From assembly GCF_002006345.1 (NCBI RefSeq), contig NZ_LZZM01000187.1, positions 1 through 45,576 of the forward strand: a stretch of DNA of 45,576 bases, read 5' to 3'. Under the pieces are notes generated by a model. That model was not told the DNA's origin and made no database searches. It was given only the letters and a program-made list of their open reading frames with translations. How positions within the stretch are numbered: position 1 is the stretch's first letter; the number at the start of each line of letters is the position of its first letter. Of this stretch, positions 17,047-25,107 are shown one piece after another. Position numbers and translations under genes: made by a program. This DNA comes from Clostridium puniceum (GTDB lineage: Bacteria > Bacillota > Clostridia > Clostridiales > Clostridiaceae).

Positions 17047-18186
17047 ATGAGAAATAAAATTAAATATGTTGTTATGTTTTTTATTTTCTTGGCATTGGGA
17101 ATAATAAGCATTAATTTATTCCAGCCTACCAAGGAACAGCAAGTTAAAGGAACTATAGAGCTTTTAGTAAATGAAAATTCTTACGATTATTTAGTTGAAT
17201 GTGCAAATGATTTTATGAAACTAAATGATAAAACATTAATTAGTATAAAGAAATTAGAAAATTATAATCAAATTGTTAATACATCAGAAAATACTAAAAT
17301 AAAAACTGCGAATATCGCACAAATTGATAGATTTAATTTTGAACAATTAAAATTAGATGATTATGAATATTATAATAAGCATGATAAGCTTTTAAATAAT
17401 TATGCCAAGAATTTTTCTGAATATAGGGTAAATCAAGTTAAGTATGGTGATAATTCAATAGGAATACCATTAACGTCTAGACCATTAGCTTTTTATATAA
17501 GAGAAGATATGTTAACGCAATATGGATTTAAAAGAGAGAGCATGAATACTTGGGATGATGTTATAAAGATTGGTAAAGATATTTATACAAAAAGTAATGG
17601 AAAAGTAAGTATAATAAGTGCAACTGGACAAGATTATGAAGATCTATTAGATTTATTGACTATGGAAACCTTTAATCCAGATAAGAGTGTAGATGATATG
17701 AAATTAGAAGTTCAAGCTATGGTTAAAAAGTTAAAGGACAATAACATTTTAAATTTAGCAAATGGAGGAGAATTTTTAGGAAGAATATCTTCAATTAATG
17801 CTATGAGCGAAATAATGAAAATTGAAACACCTTGTGAATGGAGTGTTGGAAATGTACCTAGCATTAAACCGGGTGGTAATAAATTTTTCGCAACAGAAGG
17901 AGATAATTTATTAGTATTAAATCAAAATGTGGATAATGAAAAGCTAATTGAGAAATTCATAACATATGTAATAACTAATAATAAGCAAACTGTTAAGTAT
18001 GTAAAGGATGGAAAAATTTTTTCGAGCTATTTATATACTTATAGCACTAAAGAAATTGAGGATAGTGTGAAAAATTTTGCGGGCAAAAGTCCACTTGTAG
18101 TATTAAGTAACGTAGAAGAGAAAACTCCGAAAATCAATGACTATAATAAATACATAAAATTAAAGCAAGAACTTAGAGTACAATAG
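17047..18186 (+). CDS. extracellular solute-binding protein (family 1-like), membrane-tethered
   Basis: This 379-residue protein has a hydrophobic N-terminal helix (about 7-25) and a periplasmic-binding-protein fold. Visible pieces include GTIELLVNENSYDYLVECANDF, GIPLTSRPLAFYIREDMLTQYGF and NTWDDVIKIGKDIY, which resemble ABC sugar-binding proteins. The usual lipobox Cys is absent, so it would stay anchored by an uncleaved helix or be secreted. No permease or ATPase genes adjoin it; the neighbour is the PTS EIIA just upstream. A sensing role coupled to that EIIA is possible but unproven. A terminator overlaps its last codons. Confidence 0.82.
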   Translation: MRNKIKYVVMFFIFLALGIISINLFQPTKEQQVKGTIELLVNENSYDYLVECANDFMKLNDKTLISIKKLENYNQIVNTSENTKIKTANIAQIDRFNFEQLKLDDYEYYNKHDKLLNNYAKNFSEYRVNQVKYGDNSIGIPLTSRPLAFYIREDMLTQYGFKRESMNTWDDVIKIGKDIYTKSNGKVSIISATGQDYEDLLDLLTMETFNPDKSVDDMKLEVQAMVKKLKDNNILNLANGGEFLGRISSINAMSEIMKIETPCEWSVGNVPSIKPGGNKFFATEGDNLLVLNQNVDNEKLIEKFITYVITNNKQTVKYVKDGKIFSSYLYTYSTKEIEDSVKNFAGKSPLVVLSNVEEKTPKINDYNKYIKLKQELRVQ

Positions 18187-18212
18187 TACTTTGAGTTCTT
18201 GTTTTATTTTTA
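18166..18212. terminator. terminator overlapping convergent stops
   Basis: CAAGAACT (18166-18173) pairs with AGTTCTTG (18194-18201), with GTAC/GTAC pairing inside, followed by TTTTATTTTT. The 5' arm lies in the last codons of the solute-binding protein. The hairpin can serve the convergent glycosyltransferase gene too. Confidence 0.75.
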
Positions 18213-19340
18213 TATTGAAAATTCATCTGATAAAGTTTTATAAATTTCTAAGGTAGTTTGGGCAGTTTTTTTCCAAGTAAATTCTAGACTTCTTATATAA
18301 CCCTTTTGGCTTAGTTCAGTCTTTAACTTTTCATCATTTAAAAGAATTACTAGGGCCTTTTCTAATTCATCTATTTTATAGGGATTTATTAAGATTGCAC
18401 TATCTTTTGTTACTTCTGGAATTGAAGTTAAATTAGAGGTTATTACAGGAGCTTTGCAGCTCATGGCTTCTAATGGAGGCAATCCAAAGCCTTCATAAAA
18501 GGAAGGATAAACAAAGGCATCACACCCACTATAGAGGATAGGTAAAAGTTTATCTTCTAGATACCCAGAAAAAATTATTTTATCCTCCATATTATTTTCT
18601 TTAACAAAGTTTAATAATTTCTCTCCTTCATCTTTTAAAGGGCCTCCAATAAGCAACTTATAAGGTTTATTTAAATCTTTATGAACTTTTATAAAGGCTT
18701 TAATTAATCCTAAAGCATTTTTTCTTAAACTAAATCCACCAATATAGAGTATATAGGGAGCTTTTACACCATAAGTATTTTCTACATATAGTTTACACGC
18801 ATTTTTATTTAAGGGTTTAAAATTATTATTTGCAGCAAGAGGTGTCACAAATACTTTATCTTCAGGATAAGAACTAAAAAATTTTAGAATATCTTTTTTT
18901 GAGTATTCGGATACAGTTAAGATGCTGCTAGAGTTAGCAATTATGTTTGGCATGTCACGTAAAAATCTTTCTAAATAACTTTTTCCGACAGTGTCAGGCA
19001 TTATATATGGTATTAAATCATGTATGGTAACTACAGTTGGGATTTCAGTATCAAAATCGAGGCCTATACCATTTTGAGGAATATGATATAAATCAATGTG
19101 AGATTTAGTTAATTCATTTGGAATATAATATTTCTCGTAAAAACCGCCATGCTTGCCAGAAGAATATACTATATTAGAATTTTTTTTATTAAATTTTTTA
19201 CTAAACTTACCAGAACAAAATAAAGTGAATTGATCTTTTGAATTTAAAGAAAGCATTTCAGATATAAGATTTTCGGTATAAGTACCTATACCAGTTCCAT
19301 GATGTAAATTAGAACTACGAGCATCGATGGCAATTTTCAT
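18210..19340 (-). CDS. glycosyltransferase family 4 (GT-B)
   Basis: This 376-residue retaining glycosyltransferase has two Rossmann domains. The N-terminal domain has DARSSNLHHGTGIGTYTENL (acceptor side, residues 6-25). The C-terminal domain has ILYIGGFSLRKN (about 202-213) and the nucleotide-sugar signature FYEGFGLPPLEAM (about 288-300) with both conserved Glu residues, then the GT4-typical SLEFTWKKTA near the end. The start at 19340 is set by AGAGG (19348-19352). It is divergent from the CotS cluster and could build a spore-surface or cell-wall glycan with it. Donor and acceptor are unknown. Confidence 0.93.
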   Translation of the reverse strand: MKIAIDARSSNLHHGTGIGTYTENLISEMLSLNSKDQFTLFCSGKFSKKFNKKNSNIVYSSGKHGGFYEKYYIPNELTKSHIDLYHIPQNGIGLDFDTEIPTVVTIHDLIPYIMPDTVGKSYLERFLRDMPNIIANSSSILTVSEYSKKDILKFFSSYPEDKVFVTPLAANNNFKPLNKNACKLYVENTYGVKAPYILYIGGFSLRKNALGLIKAFIKVHKDLNKPYKLLIGGPLKDEGEKLLNFVKENNMEDKIIFSGYLEDKLLPILYSGCDAFVYPSFYEGFGLPPLEAMSCKAPVITSNLTSIPEVTKDSAILINPYKIDELEKALVILLNDEKLKTELSQKGYIRSLEFTWKKTAQTTLEIYKTLSDEFSI

Positions 19341-19465
19341 ATGAACACCTCTAAAATACATATATACTATAAAGTATTATAGACTTTTAAATTTTGTGAA
19401 TATAAATCACAATAAATTATTTAATCACATATAATAAAAATAAATAATAGCTGGCAGGATGTTTT

Positions 19466-20482
19466 ATGGAGAATAATAAGGATATACTTAAAATTAAAAG
19501 CTATGTTGAGGAATACTATAGCTTAAAGATAGATAACATAGAAAAAGTAAAAAATAGTTATAAAATTAGTACAAAAGATGGGGGATATTGTTTAAAAGTA
19601 ATTAAATATGAATTCTCTCATTTTTATTTTATTTTATCTGCAATGAAGCATCTTCAAAGAAAAGGTTTTACGAATATTCCTGAATTTGTTCTGAATAATG
19701 AAAAAAAAGAATACGGGTGTATAAATGATAAATTTGTTTATTTAACTAAATGGATTCCATCTAGAGTAAGTAATTACGATAATCCTTTAGAATTAGCAAC
19801 CGTATCAAGAGAACTTGCAAAATTACATGAATGTAGTAAAGGTTTCACTTTAGAAAAGAATATGAAGGCTAGGATTGGATGGTTCTCTTGGGATAAAGTT
19901 TTTGAAACTAGGAAAAATGAAATATTTGACTTTAAAAACAGGATAAGTCAAAAGTCTTACAAATCTAAATTTGATTTATTATATTTAGATAATATTGAAG
20001 ATCAAGTAAAGAGAGCAGAGAAAAGTATAGAAGGGCTTCAAAAAAACAATTATGTGAAGCTTATGGAAAAGGAGGTTTTTAAAAGAAGCTTTTGTCATCA
20101 TGATTATGCTCATCATAATATTTTAGTAGATAGTAATAAGAAGATTAATATTATAGATTTTGATTACTGTATACTAGATTCACATCTTCATGATTTATGT
20201 TCTTTATTAATAAGAACCATGAAAGATGGAAAATGGGAAAATGAAAAAGCTGATTTAATATTAAAGGCTTATAAGAGTAACATGGAAGTTAAGGAAGAAG
20301 AGATTCCTATAATAAGAGAATTCATGAGATTTCCGCAAGCTTTTTGGCAGATAGGTCTACAGGTATATTGGGAACAACAGCCTTGGGGAGAAGATTTTTT
20401 TATAAATAAGTTAGAAAAATATTTGGAGGATTGTGAGTTTAGGGAAAAGTTTATTAATAGTTATTTTAATGGGGGAAATTAA
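19466..20482 (+). CDS. CotS-family spore coat protein (kinase-like fold)
   Basis: This 338-residue protein is of the CotS/YtaA family, related to aminoglycoside phosphotransferases. The catalytic loop is CHHDYAHHNILVD (about 212-224) with the H-x-D-x-x-x-x-N pattern, and the metal motif IIDFDY is at about 231-236. Both acidic residues are present, so it may be an active kinase. The N-lobe is seen in YCLKVIKYEF and the hinge in VYLTKWIPSR. CotS proteins assemble in the spore coat. The next gene starts at the base after its stop. Confidence 0.9.
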   Translation: MENNKDILKIKSYVEEYYSLKIDNIEKVKNSYKISTKDGGYCLKVIKYEFSHFYFILSAMKHLQRKGFTNIPEFVLNNEKKEYGCINDKFVYLTKWIPSRVSNYDNPLELATVSRELAKLHECSKGFTLEKNMKARIGWFSWDKVFETRKNEIFDFKNRISQKSYKSKFDLLYLDNIEDQVKRAEKSIEGLQKNNYVKLMEKEVFKRSFCHHDYAHHNILVDSNKKINIIDFDYCILDSHLHDLCSLLIRTMKDGKWENEKADLILKAYKSNMEVKEEEIPIIREFMRFPQAFWQIGLQVYWEQQPWGEDFFINKLEKYLEDCEFREKFINSYFNGGN

Positions 20483-21403
20483 ATGGATGAATTATTAATT
20501 AAGGAGTATTTAAGCAAAAAGGGGATAACTATTATTGGACAATGTTTTCATCATGATAAGGATATTACTCATAAAGATATTATTTCTCAAATTAATTTAA
20601 TTGTAGAACTTCATAAAATATTAGTTCGATGCAGTTTTTGTGGATTAAGTGGAATAAAGAGCATCATAGGTAAGGAAATTGAAGATTATAAGGTTCAAAT
20701 GAAGAAATTAGAAAGATATTATGACCGTGTAGTTAACACATCTTGTCATAATGAAGTTGATAGACTTATTTTAGCTAATGGAAAGAATATGTTAAAAAAG
20801 GCTAAGGAATCAGTGAATTATATTTATGAACACGATTATTTTGGTGCTATAAGACGTAGTATGAATAGGGAAGAGCTTTGTCTTGAAAAAGTTCAGCCAA
20901 GTAATTTAAGAAGAAATGAAGATAAGATTGAAATAGGAGTAATTAAAAATATGACATATAACCTGGTGGAAGAGGATTTATATAATTATATTAAGAAGCT
21001 TCAAAGAGCTGAGATTAATATAGATGAAGAGGAATTAATAAAAGTATTTATATATGAATCTCATCTATCATTTAACAGTTTTGATTATTTAAGAGGCCTT
21101 TGCAATTATCCAAGGGATTTCTTAAAATTATGGATAAAGTATATAGAGATAAACAGTGGAAGAAATACTTTAATAAACAAAGTAATGATTAATGAGAATC
21201 AAATAAATCAGCGGGAAAGCAATGAAATAAATAGGAAGAAGAATAAAATAAATAAGCAAAGAGATAAGTCAATAGATAATGAACAGAATAAAACTAATGA
21301 GAAATCTAAAATCAATAGAAAGAATAAAACTAATGAGGAATTATTATTAGAATTTGAAAAGAGTCTAAAGTATGAAAGTAAGAGTTTTATTAAATATAGA
21401 TAA
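20483..21403 (+). CDS. hypothetical protein of the spore-coat cluster
   Basis: I do not recognise this 306-residue protein. It lies between two CotS-family genes and begins immediately after the first one's stop, so it is co-expressed with them and probably spore-related. Residues 1-220 look helical, with several Cys (C22, C50, C53, C88) and a CSFCGL pair. Residues about 225-290 are a charged Asn/Lys/Glu-rich tail with short repeats (NKTNEK, KINRKNK). No kinase loop like that of its neighbours is visible. The ribosome site is the GGGGGAAA just before the start. Confidence 0.7.
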   Translation: MDELLIKEYLSKKGITIIGQCFHHDKDITHKDIISQINLIVELHKILVRCSFCGLSGIKSIIGKEIEDYKVQMKKLERYYDRVVNTSCHNEVDRLILANGKNMLKKAKESVNYIYEHDYFGAIRRSMNREELCLEKVQPSNLRRNEDKIEIGVIKNMTYNLVEEDLYNYIKKLQRAEINIDEEELIKVFIYESHLSFNSFDYLRGLCNYPRDFLKLWIKYIEINSGRNTLINKVMINENQINQRESNEINRKKNKINKQRDKSIDNEQNKTNEKSKINRKNKTNEELLLEFEKSLKYESKSFIKYR

Positions 21404-21454
21404 ATTCAAGATGTACTGTTAATCCTAATGTTTAGTTATCAGGAGGATAAAAGT

Positions 21455-22498
21455 ATGAATAAAATTAGGTATTCAGAAAGATCTTATTTATGTGATTATG
21501 ATTTAAGTTTGAAATTTTTCAATGAATTAGGAGTAAGGGTAAATGATGTTATTCCCCTTAGAAAAGTATTCGTAATATCGACAGATGAAGGAAATAAGAT
21601 TTTAAAAAAAGTAAATTATGATATAGATAGAGTAAATTTAATAAGTGAATCTTTAGATTATGTAAAGAAAAGTTATAGTAATATAATAACATATAATAAA
21701 TTTAAGGATAATCTTAGTTATAAGAAGTGGAAAAATCAAATTTATATTATTATGAATATTTTAGATGGAAGAGAAGCAGCTTTTTCAAATCCTGTAGAAA
21801 TTAATCTTTGTGCGAAAAATATAGCTTTAATGCATAGAGCAGCTAAGGGATTAAGGGAGCATTTAAAAAATAAGTATAATAAGGATTTTTTAGATATTTC
21901 TTTGAAAGATAAGTTTAAAAAAGCATTTGATGAATTAATTTGGATGAAAAACTTAGTAAAAAATTATAAATATAAAAATGAATTTGACACATTATTTATA
22001 AACAATGTAGATGACTATTTAATTGAAATTGAAGAAGTGCAAAAGGAATTTTATAAAAGTAAATATGAAGATTTAAGAAAAGCTGGAGATACGATTACTA
22101 TTTGTCATAATGATTTAGCTTATCATAATTTTTTGTTTAAAAACAATGAAATGAGTATAATAGATTTTGATTTTATGACTATAGATTTAAGAATAATGGA
22201 TATAGGAAATTTTGTATTAAAATCTATAAAAAATGCAGCCTTTGATATAGATAAAACACTAAATTGCATTGATGGATATGAGAATATTTCAATTCTAAAA
22301 CAAGAAGAAAAAGAATTACTATATATTCTTATTAAATTTCCAAAAGATTTTTATACTATTTCTAGAGATTACTATTATAAGAGAAAAAAGTGGGATTATG
22401 AGGTGTATTTAAATAGATTTAAGACAAAGCTGAATAATGAAGAGTTTAGATATGAGTTTTTAAAAGCATATAGAAATAAGGCACAATCAAAAAAATAA
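21455..22498 (+). CDS. CotS-family spore coat protein (second copy)
   Basis: This 347-residue relative of the first CotS-like protein retains CHNDLAYHNFLF (catalytic loop) and IIDFDFM (metal motif), and the N-lobe Lys in NKILKKVNY. AGGAGG (21441-21446) sets the start at 21455; an earlier ATG at 21428 has no site. The last residues (AQSKK and the stop) are encoded by the left end of the hairpin repeat at 22479-22639, so the natural C-terminus was probably altered when that element landed. Confidence 0.9.
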   Translation: MNKIRYSERSYLCDYDLSLKFFNELGVRVNDVIPLRKVFVISTDEGNKILKKVNYDIDRVNLISESLDYVKKSYSNIITYNKFKDNLSYKKWKNQIYIIMNILDGREAAFSNPVEINLCAKNIALMHRAAKGLREHLKNKYNKDFLDISLKDKFKKAFDELIWMKNLVKNYKYKNEFDTLFINNVDDYLIEIEEVQKEFYKSKYEDLRKAGDTITICHNDLAYHNFLFKNNEMSIIDFDFMTIDLRIMDIGNFVLKSIKNAAFDIDKTLNCIDGYENISILKQEEKELLYILIKFPKDFYTISRDYYYKRKKWDYEVYLNRFKTKLNNEEFRYEFLKAYRNKAQSKK

Positions 22499-22639
22499 CA
22501 AGTCCATTTGCCAGTATATTTTCCATCATCCTGCGTCGGTAAATTGACCTAATAGGCCCGCTATGAGGGCGATTTGCCTCCTTGCCTGATGAAAAATATT
22601 CATGGCAACTTTGGACTTGTTATTTAGTTTCATGTGCCT
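22479..22639. repeat. MITE-like hairpin repeat, copy 1 (161 bp)
   Basis: The ends are AGGCAC (22479-22484) and GTGCCT (22634-22639). About 28 bases at each end are near-perfect inverted repeats that include AACAAGTCCA and TGGACTTGTT. Pairing resumes inside (the TTGCC...TTTTCCATCA arm against TGATGAAAAATAT...GGCAA), so the whole element can fold on itself. It overlaps the 3' end of the CotS gene. Copy 2 is at 23007-23274. No coding capacity. Confidence 0.8.
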
Positions 22640-22678
22640 AAGTTGTCTGAAAATATTAAAAAAATATTTAGAACTATA

Positions 22679-22707
22679 TTTACAAAAAGGGTATTATATT
22701 GTAAAAT
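22679..22707 (+). promoter_or_regulatory. predicted promoter of the lysS T-box leader
   Basis: TTTACA (22679-22684) and TAAAAT (22702-22707) with a 17-base spacer, just before the T-box stem I. It lies downstream of repeat copy 1. Confidence 0.5.
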
Positions 22708-22714
22708 GCTATAA

Positions 22715-22998
22715 AGGCTAAGAAGAGAAGAGTAAATAAAGTAATTCATTTTAAGAGAGCTCTGAATGGTGGAATAGAGCAATGAATTTTTAGTGAAGAA
22801 GATCTTGGAGCTGCACGCTGAGTCTATATGATAGAGGTAGGATGTGACGGGATATCCCGTTATAGATATAAAGTATCTCATTGCATTGATGTACTTGAAG
22901 AGGTGTATGCGGCAACACATGCACAAACTGAGGTGGTACCACGAATTTATAACTTTCGTCCTCAAGATTATAAGTCTTGGAGGTGAAAGTTTTTTTAT
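22715..22998 (+). promoter_or_regulatory. T-box riboswitch, apparent Lys specifier (AAG)
   Basis: The leader shows the standard T-box layout. Stem I has an AGTA/GAA loop-E motif and the arms ATTCATT/AATGAAT. The codon AAG follows TGAAG, at 22799-22801. The T-box sequence is AGGTGGTACCACG (22931-22943). The intrinsic terminator pairs AACTTTCGTCCTC (22951-22963) with GGAGGTGAAAGTT (22979-22991), followed by T residues. Uncharged tRNA-Lys should stabilise the antiterminator. The Lys reading is supported by the lysS gene downstream and by the same offset giving GAA in the second T-box of this window. Known T-boxes on lysyl-tRNA synthetases are uncommon. Confidence 0.9.
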
Positions 22999-23006
22999 TT
23001 GAATTA

Positions 23007-23274
23007 AGGCACTATCAAAAAAATAACAAGTCAATCCGCTAGTATATTTTCCATTATAGGAAGCTCGACTCGCATACGCTCGCTGAGTACTCAAAGAGTA
23101 AGCGACCATCATCAAATCATAGATTTGAGATGTCTACTTAAGCGATTCACACCAAATCACAGATTTGGGTTCACTGCTTCCTTGCCTGATGAAAAATATA
23201 CACCTATAAAAGTGCGAAGCACAATCAAGAACCTTACATGGCAAATTTGGACGTGTTATTTTTTTCGTGTGCCT
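23007..23274. repeat. MITE-like hairpin repeat, copy 2 (268 bp)
   Basis: It has the same ends as copy 1 (AGGCAC at 23007, GTGCCT ending at 23274) and the same AATAACAAGTC/GACGTGTTATT arms. A larger interior is built of smaller hairpins (for example CCAAATC/GATTTGG and TACTC/GAGTA). It sits between the T-box terminator and the lysS start codon and lengthens the leader by about 270 bases. The two copies bracket the T-box. Confidence 0.78.
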
Positions 23275-23309
23275 AAATTAATCAATAAATAAGTAAAGGT
23301 GGTAAAAAA

Positions 23310-23417
23310 ATGTACGAAAAATATGAAAATTTAAATGAACTAGAAAAGATAATGACAAATACTAATGAGTTTATAACAGAAAGAATAAAAAAGTTAAACA
23401 AACTTAATGAACTCTGA
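23310..23417 (+). pseudogene. lysS: 5' piece of lysS ending at an in-frame TGA
   Basis: An ATG at 23310 behind an AAAGGTGG site opens a 35-residue frame ending ...RIKKLNKLNEL at TGA 23415-23417. The frame continues without shift as INPYPYNYDFSK into the main LysRS body at 23454. In other class II LysRS this junction reads like R-x-x-G-I-D/N-P, so the TGA occupies the place of a conserved Gly; one change from GGA would make it. This is the natural N-terminal extension of the enzyme and carries the only good ribosome site. Confidence 0.75.
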
Positions 23418-23453
23418 ATAAATCCATATCCTTATAATTATGATTTTAGTAAA

Positions 23454-24836
23454 ATGACTCATACAAAAGAAATCTGTGATGACTTTGATAATATTGATGA
23501 GGAAAAGATATTTTCTTTAGCAGGAAGAATAATGTTCCTTAGAAGAATGGGAAATGCAACCTTTGCTAATATTACAGATGAAAAAGGAAATATACAAATA
23601 TTTTTTAGCAAAAAATTAATTGGAACTGAAAATTATAATGTTTTAAAATTAATTGATGTTGGAGATATTATTGGTTTAGAGGGAACTGTATTTAAGACTC
23701 AAACAGGGGAAATAACTATTAGAGTAAATAAATTTGAATTGTTATCTAAAGCTATAAGAACTCTCCCAGAAAAATATCATGGAATTCAAGATTTAGACTT
23801 AAGACAAAGACATAGATCCTTAGATATGATAATGAATTCAGAGGTTAAAGAAAGATTTATAAAACGTTCTAAAGCAATTACTGAAATTAGAGAATATTTA
23901 AATAATATGAATTTTATTAAATGTGATACGCCTGTACTTGATACTAAATATGGAGGTGGAGAAGCAAAGTCATTTAAAACTTTTGTTAATGATTTAGACT
24001 GCGAAGTATATATGAATGTTTCTCCAGAATTATATTTAAAAAGACTTATTGTAGGTGGAATAGAAAGAGTTTATACCTTTGCAAGATCTTTTAGAAATGA
24101 AGGAATTGATAGAACCCATTATCCAGAATTCACGCTAATGGAATGCTATATGTCTTATGCTGATTATGAAGAAATGATGAGAATTATGGAAGGTTTATAT
24201 GAACATGTGTTTAGTCAAATAAATGGCTCAACTAAAATAAAACATGGGGAAGAAGAAATTGATTTTAAAACTCCTTGGAAAAGAGAAACAATGTGTAATC
24301 TTGTAAAACTTGATACAGGAATTGATTTAGAACATTTAAGCAAGGAAGAAATTATTAATAAAATTAAAGAGAATTCTCTTTTAATTGAAGAACAAAATGA
24401 GGGCCTAAATATAAGCGAAGCATCAAAAGGAGAGTTAATAGTAAATCTTTTTGCATCATATAGTGAGAAAAAATTAATTCAACCGACTTTTGTTATAGAT
24501 TTTCCAAAAGAATCCTCACCACTTTGTAAAGTCCATAGGGAAAATTCAGATTTAATTGAAAGGTTTGAACCATATGCTTGTGGAGTGGAGCTTGGAAATG
24601 CATATTCAGAATTAAATGATCCATTAAGACAACGTATATTATTGCATGGCCAAGCAGAAAAATTAAGAGGTGGACTCGAAACTGCTAGTCCAATGGATGA
24701 AGAATTTGCAATAGCTATTGATACAGCAATGCCACCAACAGGAGGCTTAGGTATTGGTATTGATAGAATGATAATGTTTTTAACTGGAGCGAATACAATA
24801 AAGGACGTTATTGCATTTCCATTAGTTAAAAGGTAA
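23454..24836 (+). CDS. lysS: lysyl-tRNA synthetase, class II (main body behind an in-frame TGA)
   Basis: This 460-residue open frame covers the OB-fold anticodon domain (about 22-95; FSLAGRIMFLRRMGNATFANITD) and the class II catalytic core. Motif 2 is RNEG...THYPEFTLMECY, and the ELNDP loop is present. Motif 3 is GGLGIGIDR near the C-terminus. With the upstream piece and the TGA codon the gene would be 508 codons, normal for LysRS. The usual GGASARPF and YMRIAPE pocket segments read GGGEAKSF and YMNVSPE, so it is a divergent LysRS. The ATG at 23454 has no ribosome site of its own. Expression needs readthrough or weak internal initiation; otherwise the gene is dead. Confidence 0.85.
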   Translation: MTHTKEICDDFDNIDEEKIFSLAGRIMFLRRMGNATFANITDEKGNIQIFFSKKLIGTENYNVLKLIDVGDIIGLEGTVFKTQTGEITIRVNKFELLSKAIRTLPEKYHGIQDLDLRQRHRSLDMIMNSEVKERFIKRSKAITEIREYLNNMNFIKCDTPVLDTKYGGGEAKSFKTFVNDLDCEVYMNVSPELYLKRLIVGGIERVYTFARSFRNEGIDRTHYPEFTLMECYMSYADYEEMMRIMEGLYEHVFSQINGSTKIKHGEEEIDFKTPWKRETMCNLVKLDTGIDLEHLSKEEIINKIKENSLLIEEQNEGLNISEASKGELIVNLFASYSEKKLIQPTFVIDFPKESSPLCKVHRENSDLIERFEPYACGVELGNAYSELNDPLRQRILLHGQAEKLRGGLETASPMDEEFAIAIDTAMPPTGGLGIGIDRMIMFLTGANTIKDVIAFPLVKR

Positions 24837-24963
24837 AGCAGTTAATATAAGAAATAAAAAATACTATTTGCAATAAACATTAATCATATAGAGCAAAATG
24901 ATAATGTTTATTTGCATTTACTAAAGTAATATAACCATAAATTGAAGATAGGTAAGTTTTAAA

Positions 24964-24980
24964 TTAATTTTTTAGATTAA
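24964..24980 (+). repeat. palindromic motif, copy 2 (upstream of the M3 peptidase gene)
   Basis: TTAATTT-TTT-AGATTAA, one mismatch from the 7-3-7 palindrome, with the flanks TAAGTTTTAAA before and AATAA after. These flanks closely match those of copy 3 at 27894. Confidence 0.5.
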
Positions 24981-25107
24981 AATAATATGCAAAAGTTAAT
25001 TATATGTAATTTACTTATTAGAATATATATAAATTAATATGCAGGTATTTAAATAATAGAAAATATATAACAAATCAATATATAACCTATATAGAGGAGT
25101 GAAAAGT

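Noticed and set aside
22630..23115. 161-residue minus-strand open frame
   Set aside because: It runs antisense through the T-box riboswitch and the repeat ends. Its length comes from structured DNA, not a gene.
23050..23200. CRISPR-like short repeats (AAATCA...GATTTG)
   Set aside because: These are two small hairpins within repeat copy 2, not evenly spaced direct repeats; no cas genes are present.
23415..23417. Selenocysteine at the in-frame TGA of lysS
   Set aside because: No stable hairpin with a suitable loop follows within about 40 bases, and LysRS has Gly rather than Cys at this place. A nonsense change or sequence error is simpler.
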